A stretch of 14,216 bases of DNA from Clostridia bacterium (GTDB lineage: Bacteria > Bacillota > Clostridia > Oscillospirales > CAG-272), in NCBI GenBank assembly GCA_900769475.1, contig CAAGGQ010000114.1, positions 1 to 14,216 on the forward strand, written 5' to 3'. The notes below the pieces were generated by a model that searched no databases, was not told the DNA's origin, and was given only the letters and a program-made list of their open reading frames with translations. The position numbers and the translations under genes were made by a program. Below, one piece after another: positions 7,175 through 14,214 of the stretch. Position 1 is the first letter of the stretch. The number at the start of each line of letters is the position of its first letter.

Positions 7175-8682
7175 TCTTTTTTCGCTTCCTTCAGGGAAGA
7201 AAATGCTTCCTCCACCGAGGGAGCGTTCTTTACGGGGGTCAGGAGGCTAACCACGGGTACGATCACCAGACCCGCCAGCATTACGAAGGCTCCGCAGTTG
7301 ATGGGCGACGCCAGCCATGCTGGAAACATACCGGGAACAAAGGTGTTGAGGAGCATGACCACCACGCCAAAGGCAAAGGATACCCAAACCGAGGCGGGAG
7401 AGGTGCGCTTCCAGTACAGACCGTAGAGGAAGGGGGCCAGGAACGCGCCTGCCAATGCCCCCCAGGAAAGTCCCATGAGCTGGGCGATAAAGGCAAAACC
7501 GAATTTGTACTGCAGAATGGCGATCAACGAGGATACGGCCACGAAGAAGATCACCAGAGCACGCATGATCAGCACCTGCTTCTTCTCCTTCATCACCCGA
7601 TTCCGCTTGATGAGGTCCAGGGTTAGAGTGGAGCTGGAGGTGAGCACCAGGGAGGACAGGGTGGACATGGAGGCCGAAAGCACCAGCACCACGATCACGG
7701 CAATGAGCACGTCGGGAAGTCCCTCCAGCATCTTGGGGATGATGGCGTCGTAAATGATCTTTCCATTGGCACCCACGGGAGCCTCATACAGGCGTCCGAA
7801 GCCACCCAGGAAGTAACAGCCGCCGGCAACGATCAGAGCAAACACGGTGGACACGATGGTGCCCTTCTTAATGGCCTGGGTGTTCTTGATGGCGTAGAAT
7901 TTTCCTACCATCTGAGGCAATCCCCAGGTACCCAGGGAGGTGAGAATGATCACGGCGATCAGGTTGAAGGGATCGGGGCCGAGAATGGCGGTAAAGCTAC
8001 CCGCGGGGGCGTTCTCGGCGGGGGCGCTGATCTGAGACATGGCGTCAAAGGCCTCGGCAAAGCCACCGTTGCTGTTGATCACAGCCAGCACCACGGCCAC
8101 GATTCCACCCAGCATGATCAGTCCCTGGAGGAAATCGTTAATCGCCGTGGCCATGTAGCCGCCGGCCACCACGTAGATACAGGTGAGCACGGCCATGGCA
8201 ACGATGCACACGGTGTAATCAATGCTGAACGCCATGGTAAACAGACGGGAAAGGCCGTTGTAAAGGGATGCGGTATAGGGGATGAGGAAAACGAACACGA
8301 TCACCGCGGCGGCGATCTTCAGCGCCTCGGAGCTGTAGCGTTTTCCAAAGAAATCGGGCATGGTGGAGCTCTTGTAGTACTGGGTCATGGAACGGGTGCG
8401 CGCGCCGAGAACGATCCAGGCCAGGAGAGAGCCCAGAACGGCGTTTCCAATGCCGATCCAGGTGGAGGCCAGGCCAAAGCGCCAACCAAACTGGCCGGCG
8501 TAACCAATGAAGATGACGGCAGAGAAATAGGAGGTTCCGTAGGCAAAGGCGGTAAGCCAAGGACCAACCGCACGTCCGCCAAGCACAAAGCTATCCACGT
8601 TGGTGGAATGGCGGCGGCAGAGAACGCCGATACAAACGGTTGAACCAACGAAAAGCACGAGAAGTAGGATTTTGATAAGCAT
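7171..8682 (-). CDS. Sodium:solute symporter (SSS family)
   Basis: A 503-aa integral membrane transporter of the SSS (PutP-like) family, with about 13 hydrophobic segments. Family marks: FVLGGRAVGPWLTAFAYGTS (residues 32-51) in the first helices; GGYMATAINDFLQGLIMLGG (174-193); and SASMSTLSS (336-344), the Ser/Thr-rich helix that forms the sodium-2 site. The frame is open further upstream, but that stretch is the T-box leader. The ATG at 8682 has an AAAGGA site 7 nt upstream and starts a hydrophobic helix. Family members carry amino acids, acetate, phenylacetate and other acids; the substrate here is not readable from sequence. Control by a probable Tyr T-box and the downstream arylacetate enzymes suggest tyrosine or a precursor such as 4-hydroxyphenylacetate. 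Confidence 0.93.
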   Translation of the reverse strand: MLIKILLLVLFVGSTVCIGVLCRRHSTNVDSFVLGGRAVGPWLTAFAYGTSYFSAVIFIGYAGQFGWRFGLASTWIGIGNAVLGSLLAWIVLGARTRSMTQYYKSSTMPDFFGKRYSSEALKIAAAVIVFVFLIPYTASLYNGLSRLFTMAFSIDYTVCIVAMAVLTCIYVVAGGYMATAINDFLQGLIMLGGIVAVVLAVINSNGGFAEAFDAMSQISAPAENAPAGSFTAILGPDPFNLIAVIILTSLGTWGLPQMVGKFYAIKNTQAIKKGTIVSTVFALIVAGGCYFLGGFGRLYEAPVGANGKIIYDAIIPKMLEGLPDVLIAVIVVLVLSASMSTLSSLVLTSSSTLTLDLIKRNRVMKEKKQVLIMRALVIFFVAVSSLIAILQYKFGFAFIAQLMGLSWGALAGAFLAPFLYGLYWKRTSPASVWVSFAFGVVVMLLNTFVPGMFPAWLASPINCGAFVMLAGLVIVPVVSLLTPVKNAPSVEEAFSSLKEAKKD

Positions 8683-8729
8683 GATGGGTTCCTTTCTTGT
8701 TTTGGGACGCTGTCCCGGATGGTCGGAGA

Positions 8730-9084
8730 AACAAAAAAGCCCTCCGTAAACACAGAGGACGGGATAAATATCTCGTGATACCACCTCAATTCGCCATACC
8801 CTCACGGATACGGCCTCATCGGGTACAATCATACCCTTGCGCGATAACGGGCGCCCCCGTTGCACTCTACTGGGTGGAAGAGTCATCCGCCGTTCGGTAC
8901 ACAACTCGCAAAATGTATTCCCCCGTTCCGCTTCTCTGTCTTTCACCAACCGACAGTTCTCTGGGCAAGGTAGGTACGAGGTACTTCTTTTTGGTCATCG
9001 TCTTTTTTGCGTTGAAGTCGCAAATACTCCACTCCAAGGGACCAATTCTCTCGCGCGCGTAAACGATCCACCCCGGAAATGTTG
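8730..9084 (-). ncRNA. T-box riboswitch leader, probable tyrosine specifier
   Basis: Minus-strand leader of about 350 nt. Stem I base: CGCAAAA (9011-9005) pairs with UUUUGCG (8913-8907). Above it, AGUA (8985-8982) faces GAA, followed by UAC (8917-8915) and A; this fits a specifier loop with a Tyr codon. The distal part shows AGAGA (8962-8958) and a CUGUC/GACAG stem capped by GGUUGGUGAAA (8951-8941). The T-box itself is AGGUGGUAUCACGAG (8786-8772). GAGG pairs with CCUC and ACG with CGU around a UGGUAUC bulge, forming the antiterminator. The UGGU of the bulge would pair with an ACCA tRNA end, as in tRNA-Tyr, and argues against tRNA-Trp. T-boxes promote readthrough when the cognate tRNA is uncharged. 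The class is nearly certain; the codon assignment was folded by hand and is less so. Confidence 0.92.
8733..8760 (-). terminator. Conditional terminator of the T-box leader
   Basis: GUCCUCUG (8760-8753) pairs with CGGAGGGC (8746-8739) around a 6-nt loop and is followed by six U. The 5' arm is also needed for the antiterminator pairing with GAGG of the T-box, so the two structures exclude each other. The symporter start is 51 bases downstream. Confidence 0.88.
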
Positions 9085-9090
9085 TTATAC

Positions 9091-9119
9091 ATTATACCAC
9101 TTTCCCAAGAATTCGTCAA
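9091..9119 (-). promoter_or_regulatory. Sigma-A promoter of the T-box/symporter transcript
   Basis: TTGACG (9119-9114) and TATAAT (9096-9091) on the minus strand are 17 bases apart, one mismatch from consensus. The predicted start is near 9084, just upstream of the T-box leader. Between this promoter and the preceding terminator (9201-9236) lie about 80 bases in which I see nothing else. Confidence 0.87.
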
Positions 9120-9200
9120 TGTTCAACATCAACAAGAATTCACGCCTCTTTTTGTGCAACAAGTGCAATTTTAAAAGGCGTGAAGGAAAGCTCCTTTCTC

Positions 9201-9236
9201 AACGAAAAGAAGGCCGTCGCAGGTTGCGACGGCCTT
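9201..9236 (-). terminator. Intrinsic terminator of the third lipoprotein gene
   Basis: A perfect 12-bp stem (9225-9236 with 9210-9221) and 3-nt loop is followed on the minus strand by CTTTTCGTT. It starts about 10 bases after the stop codon at 9247 and separates this gene from the T-box transcript. Confidence 0.87.
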
Positions 9237-9246
9237 GGGGGGAAAA

Positions 9247-10722
9247 TTACTTGTTATAGGTATCAATGATCTGCTGGAAGGCAGAATCCCACGCGCCCTT
9301 GTTCTGGGCATAGGAGCTTGCCCACTGATTGGAGGTGGGGCTCAGGTAGCATTTCTTGAATACTTCCTTGGGGCTGTTGGAATAAACGCAGGTGTAAAGA
9401 TAGATGAAATCGAAGGTGATACCGTCGCGGATCAGATCGTACATATCGGCCAATCTCTCATCGGGAGCAAGACGGAGCTTGAGGTAGGTATCAAAGTACA
9501 AGGGGCCGATCTGACGGTAGGACTCGGAAGCCATACACTCCATCACCGCGGAGGTGCAATCCATATCCTTTACGTTGTAGGGGACGCACCAGGAATCGTG
9601 CTCGTTGGACAGGTGGGTGTAGTAACGCTCCTGCTCGGAGTTAAGCTTGGGCTGAGGAACCACGCCAAAGTTAATGGAATCCTCCTTGGTACCCATTGCC
9701 AGGTACACGCCGCCGGAATAGAAGTAGGCACGCTTCTCGTAGAACATCTTGCCCTGAGAGGTATCGTACTGATATACGTCCTGATTGTTCATAAATCCGG
9801 TCAGCAGATCCAGAGCATCGTTGAGCTTGGAATCTCCCACCAGAGAAACCACCTCGCCGTTCTGGATCTCGGAAAAGCGGTAACCGCAGCCGTAGAACCA
9901 AGCGTCGATCTTGGAGTTGCTGGCGGTGCACATACCAAAGATATCCCCGGCGGAAACCTTCTGGTCATTGTCAAAGTCCTCGTAGGTATCCTTGATCATC
10001 TCGGCCAGCTTCTCAATGGTCCATTCGTTCTTGGCAACCAGATCGTAGGGAGATTCCAGATTGCGGCTCTCCAGACGGTCGTTATCGAAGAACACGGCAA
10101 GCATACTGAGAAGAACGCCGTGGTCATTGGACTCCTCCAGGCTATAGAGCTGATCGTTGAGGAGCATCTCTCTCTGGTAAACCGAAGGCCACCAGGGAGC
10201 GGAAAGGTCGATGTACCGGGTGCCGTACAGGTTAGCCGCGTAGCCGCGCACGGCCACTACGGGAGGAACCAGGTTGTAGGCAATGATCGCATCGTGAGGC
10301 GTACCGCCGTCACAAGCCGTCTGGATCGCGGTGAGGAAGGTCTCACGGCTTCCCCAAACGCCCGATACCAGATCCCACTCGAACTCGATGCCCATGCGCT
10401 CCTCTACGGTCATATTGCGCTCAAAGATGGCGCGCTGGATGGGATCGTCATCCTCGGCGTTGGTGCCCTGGAACTGGTAGGCCTGTTGCTGGCAGCCCAG
10501 CACGCGGAAGATGCGGTTGAAGTTCAGATCTTCGGGGAGATCGTCATAGTAAAGTCCGTTTTCGTCGGTGTTTTCGGTCACTACCGTGGTAGTAGCTGCC
10601 GCGGGCTTTTCGGTGGTTCCTTCTCCGGTTCCCGCCGTTTGACAGGCCGCCAGAATCGAAAGAAGCATGGTCATAGCCAGCAGAAGCACCAAGCTTTTGA
10701 TCCAAAGGGTTTGTTTCTTCAT
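9247..10722 (-). CDS. Solute-binding-protein-like lipoprotein, paralogue 3
   Basis: A 491-aa secreted lipoprotein. Signal: MKKQTLWIKS, a hydrophobic helix, and a lipobox LAAC with the lipidated Cys27. A Thr/Ala/Glu-rich linker (about 30-52) follows, then the conserved opening TENTDENGLYYDDLPEDL. The body resembles family-1 extracellular solute-binding proteins, for example DGGTPHDAIIAYNLVPP, the APWWPSVY region and an ESPYDLVAKNEWT block. It carries the acidic loop DFDNDQKVSAGD, shared with its two neighbours. The frame is open to 10818, but the ATG at 10722 has an AAAGGAG site and begins the signal peptide. It has its own promoter and terminator. No permease or ATPase is adjacent, so its ligand and transporter are unknown. 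Confidence 0.86.
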   Translation of the reverse strand: MKKQTLWIKSLVLLLAMTMLLSILAACQTAGTGEGTTEKPAAATTTVVTENTDENGLYYDDLPEDLNFNRIFRVLGCQQQAYQFQGTNAEDDDPIQRAIFERNMTVEERMGIEFEWDLVSGVWGSRETFLTAIQTACDGGTPHDAIIAYNLVPPVVAVRGYAANLYGTRYIDLSAPWWPSVYQREMLLNDQLYSLEESNDHGVLLSMLAVFFDNDRLESRNLESPYDLVAKNEWTIEKLAEMIKDTYEDFDNDQKVSAGDIFGMCTASNSKIDAWFYGCGYRFSEIQNGEVVSLVGDSKLNDALDLLTGFMNNQDVYQYDTSQGKMFYEKRAYFYSGGVYLAMGTKEDSINFGVVPQPKLNSEQERYYTHLSNEHDSWCVPYNVKDMDCTSAVMECMASESYRQIGPLYFDTYLKLRLAPDERLADMYDLIRDGITFDFIYLYTCVYSNSPKEVFKKCYLSPTSNQWASSYAQNKGAWDSAFQQIIDTYNK

Positions 10723-10789
10723 GATTCTTCTCCTTTTACAATAAATTTGCAAGGGAAAACCTGTACACATCATACAAGTATACAAAAAC

Positions 10790-10818
10790 ATGATACACTT
10801 TTTTAGGTGAAAAATCAA
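10790..10818 (-). promoter_or_regulatory. Probable promoter of lipoprotein paralogue 3, with operator-like repeats
   Basis: TTGATT (10818-10813) and TATCAT (10795-10790) on the minus strand are 17 bases apart; each box is two or fewer mismatches from consensus. The -35 box lies within an 8-bp inverted repeat, GTGAAAAA-N9-TTTTTCAC (10831-10807). A second weak option is TATGAT about 20 bases downstream with a poor -35. The 5' leader would be about 60 nt. Confidence 0.6.
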
Positions 10819-10950
10819 TGTACTTTTTCACTTAGAAGGTGTATTTTTTTACTGTTTTAAAAAATCATAGAACGCCGGGAATCAAATCTCACAAAAATGC
10901 TCCGTCCCTTTTTGGCATCTTCCACAATCCCCAGAAGGCGGCCTTGGTAG

Positions 10951-10981
10951 AAAAAAACGGCTGCCGCGAGCGCGGCAGCCG
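10951..10981 (-). terminator. Intrinsic terminator of lipoprotein paralogue 2
   Basis: A 10-bp GC-only-rich stem at 10958-10981 with a 4-nt loop is followed on the minus strand by seven T (10957-10951). It begins 10 bases after the stop codon of paralogue 2. Its core, CTGCCGC-N4-GCGGCAG, recurs in the terminator of paralogue 1. Confidence 0.93.
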
Positions 10982-10990
10982 AGGGGTGCA

Positions 10991-12466
10991 TTATTTTACG
11001 GCGTAGGTATCTACGATCTGCTGGAAGGCAGAATCCCAGGCATTCTTGTACTGTGCGTAGGTGCTGCCCCAGTTCTTGGAAGAAGGATTGCGGAAGCAAG
11101 CCTTGACCTGATCCTTGGGGTTCAGGGTATACACGCAGGAGAACAGATAAATAAAGTCGAAGGTTACGCTGTCACGAACCAGATCGTACATTTCGGCCAA
11201 CCGTTCATCGGGAGCGTAGCGGAGCTTAACGTAGGTATCGTAGTAGGTGGGACCAATCTGACGGTAGGACTCGGAAGCGGTACATTCGATCACGGCGGAG
11301 GTGCAATCCATATCCTTTACATTATAAGGAACACACCAAGCGTCGTGGGTGTTGGAGAGGTGGGTGTAGTAGCGATCCTGCTCAGAGTTGCGCTTGGGCA
11401 TGGGAACCACACCGTAGTTGATCTCCAGGTTGTTGCCCTTGATCCAGTCGGTCATCAGAATGGCGGAGCAGTAGAAGTATACGCGCTCCTCCAGGAACAT
11501 CCAGTTCATGTTGGGGTCATAATCGTACAGGTCAACGGTATCCTGGAATGCCACCATGGTATCGATGAATTCGTTCACCAGGGGCTCCTCCAGAAGGGAT
11601 ACCACCTCGCCGTCACGCACCTCGGAAAGCTTATATCCCAGACCGTACATCCAGGCGTCCATCTTTGCCTCGGTCGCCGTGGAGCAACCAAAGATATCAC
11701 CGGAGGAAACCTTCTGGTCATTGTCAAAATCCTCGTAAGTGTCCTTGATCATCTCGGCCAGCTTATCCAAAGTCCACTCGTTCTTGGCAACCAGATCGTA
11801 GGGGGACTCCAGATTTCTGGACTCCAGCATGGTGTTGTTGAAGAACATTGCCATCATGTTACGGAGCATACCCAGGTCGTTGCTCTCTACCAGGCAGTAG
11901 ATCTGATCATTGAGCAGCATCTCCTCCAGATAAACCGAAGGCCACCAGGGAGCGGTGAGATCCAGATGCTTGGTATTGTACAGGTTGGCCGCATAGCCGC
12001 GTACGGCGATCACGGGAGGAACCAAGTTGTAAGCAATAATGCCATCGTGGGGATTGCCGCCGTCGGAAGCAGTCTGCATGGCGTTGAGGAAGCCGTTTCT
12101 GGCACCCCAGTTACCGGCTACCATTTCCCATTCGAATTCCACACCCAGACGATCCTCAACCGTGAGATTGCGGTTGTACATGGCGCGATCCATGGGATCG
12201 GTGGAGGATTCCTCTGCCCAGAACTGCTCCTTGCTCTCGCTCCAAGCCAGGATGCGGAAGGTACGGTTGAACTTAAGATCCTCGGGAATGGCATCCAGAT
12301 AGAAGCCGTTTTCATCGGTATTTTCGGTCACCTCGGTGGTAGGCGCCGCCGTGGCAGACTCGGTGGTGTTGGCTCCGCCCTGTCCTGCGGCGGTGCAGGC
12401 AGAACATACGCCCAGCATCATACAAAGCGACAGCAGCAGAAGTAACAGTCTTGTAAAAATACGCAT
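10991..12466 (-). CDS. Solute-binding-protein-like lipoprotein, paralogue 2
   Basis: A 491-aa lipoprotein homologous over its full length to both neighbours. The signal peptide is MRIFTR, a leucine-rich helix and a lipobox ending CSAC (lipidated Cys24); Cys at -3 is less usual than Leu. The Ser/Thr/Ala linker (25-48) leads into TENTDENGFYLDAIPEDL. Further blocks: DGGNPHDGIIAYNLVPP at about 135-151, and the acidic loop DFDNDQKVSSGD. A start four codons upstream (12478) overlaps the GGAGG ribosome site, so the ATG at 12466, 5 nt after GGAGG, is the real one. Compared with the other two it differs in a middle block (about residues 290-345), which may reflect a different ligand. It is a monocistronic unit with no transport partner nearby. 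Confidence 0.86.
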   Translation of the reverse strand: MRIFTRLLLLLLSLCMMLGVCSACTAAGQGGANTTESATAAPTTEVTENTDENGFYLDAIPEDLKFNRTFRILAWSESKEQFWAEESSTDPMDRAMYNRNLTVEDRLGVEFEWEMVAGNWGARNGFLNAMQTASDGGNPHDGIIAYNLVPPVIAVRGYAANLYNTKHLDLTAPWWPSVYLEEMLLNDQIYCLVESNDLGMLRNMMAMFFNNTMLESRNLESPYDLVAKNEWTLDKLAEMIKDTYEDFDNDQKVSSGDIFGCSTATEAKMDAWMYGLGYKLSEVRDGEVVSLLEEPLVNEFIDTMVAFQDTVDLYDYDPNMNWMFLEERVYFYCSAILMTDWIKGNNLEINYGVVPMPKRNSEQDRYYTHLSNTHDAWCVPYNVKDMDCTSAVIECTASESYRQIGPTYYDTYVKLRYAPDERLAEMYDLVRDSVTFDFIYLFSCVYTLNPKDQVKACFRNPSSKNWGSTYAQYKNAWDSAFQQIVDTYAVK

Positions 12467-12514
12467 TTTTTCCTCCATTGATATGTCATTCGCTCCATTT
12501 TGGGAAGCAAGATT

Positions 12515-12543
12515 ATTCTATCACGCCGCAAAACAAATGTCAA
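12515..12543 (-). promoter_or_regulatory. Promoter of lipoprotein paralogue 2
   Basis: TTGACA (12543-12538) and TAGAAT (12520-12515) on the minus strand are 17 bases apart, one mismatch in total. The start would be near 12508, about 42 nt before the ATG. Upstream of it lie a perfect palindrome (12606-12620) and two copies of an 11-base AT-rich repeat. Confidence 0.8.
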
Positions 12544-12628
12544 GGATCGGACAAAAAAATGGCGGATTTCTAAATTTTGAAGGGCAACTTTGTTGAAATT
12601 CTAAATTTTTACTGTAAAAAACAACATC

Positions 12629-12668
12629 AATAAAGAAACGATCCCTGCCGCGCTTGCGGCAGGGATCG
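12629..12668 (-). terminator. Intrinsic terminator of lipoprotein paralogue 1
   Basis: A perfect 13-bp stem (12656-12668 with 12639-12651) with a 4-nt loop follows the stop codon at 12676 by 7 bases. The minus-strand tail TTTCTTTATT is an interrupted U tract. Confidence 0.88.
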
Positions 12669-12675
12669 AGGTGAA

Positions 12676-14148
12676 TTATTTGATTGCGTAAGTATCTACG
12701 ATCTGCTGGAATGCGGAATCCCAAGCGTTCTTATACTGGGCATGAACGCTTCCCCACTGGTAGGTCTCGGGCTGCTGATAGCAGAGCTTGTACTGATCCT
12801 TGGGGTTCTTGCTGTAAACGCAGGAGAAGAGATACATAAAGTCGAAGGTGATACCATCACGAATAATATCGTACATTCCGGCCAATCTCTCATCGGGAGC
12901 ATAGCGGAGCTTGAGGTAGGTCTCAAAGTACAGCGGGCCGATCTGGCGGTAGGACTCAGAGGCCATACACTCCATCACCGCGCTGGAGCAATCCATATCC
13001 TTGGCGTTATAAGGAACGCACCAGGTATCGTGGGTGTTGGAAAGGTGAGTGTAGTAGCGATCCTGCTCGGAATTGAGCTTGGGCATGGGAACCACGCCAA
13101 AGTTGATCTCGCCGTAGTTCTGAGAGAACTCGCACATCATGGTGATGCCGGCGTAGAAGTAAGCTCTCTGCTCGTAGAACATCAAGCTCTGCTGAGGATC
13201 GTACATGTAAACGTCGGGAGTATCCAGGAACTTGACCATCATAGCAATGAAATCGTTCAGGCCGGGGTCGCTCAGAAGCGATACTGCCTGGCCGTTCCGC
13301 ACCTCGGAGAAGCGGTAGCCGCAGCCATAGAACCAAGCGTCCATCTTGGAGCTGGTTGCGGTGCAAACACCGTAAATATCGCCGCCGCTCACCTTTTGGT
13401 CGTTGTCCAGATCCTCGTAGGTATCCTTGATCATCTCGGAGAGCTTATCCATGGTCCACTGATTCTTGGCAACCAGCTCGTAGGGAGATTCCAGATTTCT
13501 GGATTCCAAACGGTCGTTGTTAAAGAAGATGGCCATCATGTTACGAAGTACGCCAAAGTCATTGTTCTCTACCAAACAGTAGATCTGATCGTTTACCAGA
13601 AGCTCGTTCAGGTAAACGTCGGGCCACCAGGGGGCGGTCAGATCCAGGTACTCGGTGCCGTAGAGGTTGGCAGCGTAGCCGCGCACGGCAACCACAGGGG
13701 GAACCAGGTTGTAGGCGATCACGCCGTCATGAGGCGTGCCGCCGTCGGAAGCGGTCTGCAGAGCGGTGAGGAAGACCTCGCGTTCGCCCCATTCCCCGGG
13801 AACCATTTCCCATTCAAATTCCACACCCAAGCGGTCCTCCACCGTAACGTTGCGCTGATAGATGGCGCGACGGATGGGGTTTTCGGATTCGGGCTCGTTG
13901 CTCCAGAACTGGGTCTTCAGGCCGTCACATCCCAGAATACGGAAGGTGCGGTGAAAATCCAGATCATCGGGAAGATCATCATAGTACAGTCCGTTTTCGT
14001 CGGTATTTTCAGTAGCTTCGGTGGTGGGTGCTTGGGACGCCTCGGTGGTCTTCTCAGGCTGCTCGCCGGGGGTCTGGCAGGACGCCAGCACAAACAGCAG
14101 GGCAAACAGGCAAAGGAAAATCCGCGTCCATTTGGTGATCATTCTCAT
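12676..14148 (-). CDS. Solute-binding-protein-like lipoprotein, paralogue 1
   Basis: A 490-aa lipoprotein. Signal: MRMITKWTRI, a hydrophobic helix and lipobox LASC with the lipidated Cys24; then a Glu/Thr/Ala linker to about residue 47. The mature part contains TENTDENGLYYDDLPDDL (47-64), DGGTPHDGVIAYNLVPP (135-151), TAPWWPDVY (171-179) and the acidic loop DLDNDQKVSGGD (246-257). Next comes a C-terminal half with conserved blocks such as NSEQDRYYTHLSNTHDTWCV (359-378) and APDERLAGMYD (417-427). A longer frame begins at 14187, but that ATG is part of the TATAAT box. The ATG at 14148 follows an AAAGGAGG site by 11 nt. The fold assignment is by general resemblance to family-1 solute-binding proteins; the ligand is unknown. 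Confidence 0.86.
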   Translation of the reverse strand: MRMITKWTRIFLCLFALLFVLASCQTPGEQPEKTTEASQAPTTEATENTDENGLYYDDLPDDLDFHRTFRILGCDGLKTQFWSNEPESENPIRRAIYQRNVTVEDRLGVEFEWEMVPGEWGEREVFLTALQTASDGGTPHDGVIAYNLVPPVVAVRGYAANLYGTEYLDLTAPWWPDVYLNELLVNDQIYCLVENNDFGVLRNMMAIFFNNDRLESRNLESPYELVAKNQWTMDKLSEMIKDTYEDLDNDQKVSGGDIYGVCTATSSKMDAWFYGCGYRFSEVRNGQAVSLLSDPGLNDFIAMMVKFLDTPDVYMYDPQQSLMFYEQRAYFYAGITMMCEFSQNYGEINFGVVPMPKLNSEQDRYYTHLSNTHDTWCVPYNAKDMDCSSAVMECMASESYRQIGPLYFETYLKLRYAPDERLAGMYDIIRDGITFDFMYLFSCVYSKNPKDQYKLCYQQPETYQWGSVHAQYKNAWDSAFQQIVDTYAIK

Positions 14149-14185
14149 AAAACGAAAAACCTCCTTTGGTTTTTTTGGCAATTTC

Positions 14186-14214
14186 ATTATAGCATACCCA
14201 AAAATGATTGTAAA
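14186..14214 (-). promoter_or_regulatory. Promoter of lipoprotein paralogue 1
   Basis: TTTACA (14214-14209) and TATAAT (14191-14186) on the minus strand are 17 bases apart. A TG dinucleotide one base before the -10 box makes it an extended -10 promoter. The predicted leader to the ATG at 14148 is about 30 nt and includes the AAAGGAGG ribosome site. Confidence 0.83.

Noticed and set aside
8846..8861. Hairpin AACGGG/CCCGTT taken as a separate terminator or operator
   Set aside because: It lies inside the T-box leader between stem I and the antiterminator, where stem II/III helices are expected, and has no U tract.
8683..8949. N-terminal extension of the symporter frame
   Set aside because: The extra 89 codons cover the T-box antiterminator and terminator. 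A proper ribosome site precedes the ATG at 8682.
8697..9259. Short plus-strand frames across the T-box region
   Set aside because: They cross the promoter and the structured leader and have no ribosome site or recognisable product.
9235..10806. Plus-strand 523-aa frame opposite lipoprotein paralogue 3, and a similar 366-aa frame at 11345-12445
   Set aside because: The two resemble each other only because the lipoproteins beneath are paralogues. No start signals or domains are present.
10857..11099. Minus-strand 80-aa frame over the end of paralogue 2 and its downstream spacer
   Set aside because: The first half is a shifted frame of the lipoprotein gene and it then runs through the terminator hairpin. 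No start signal was found.
14149..14187. Longer start for lipoprotein paralogue 1
   Set aside because: The upstream ATG is formed by the TATAAT box and the added residues would precede the signal peptide.
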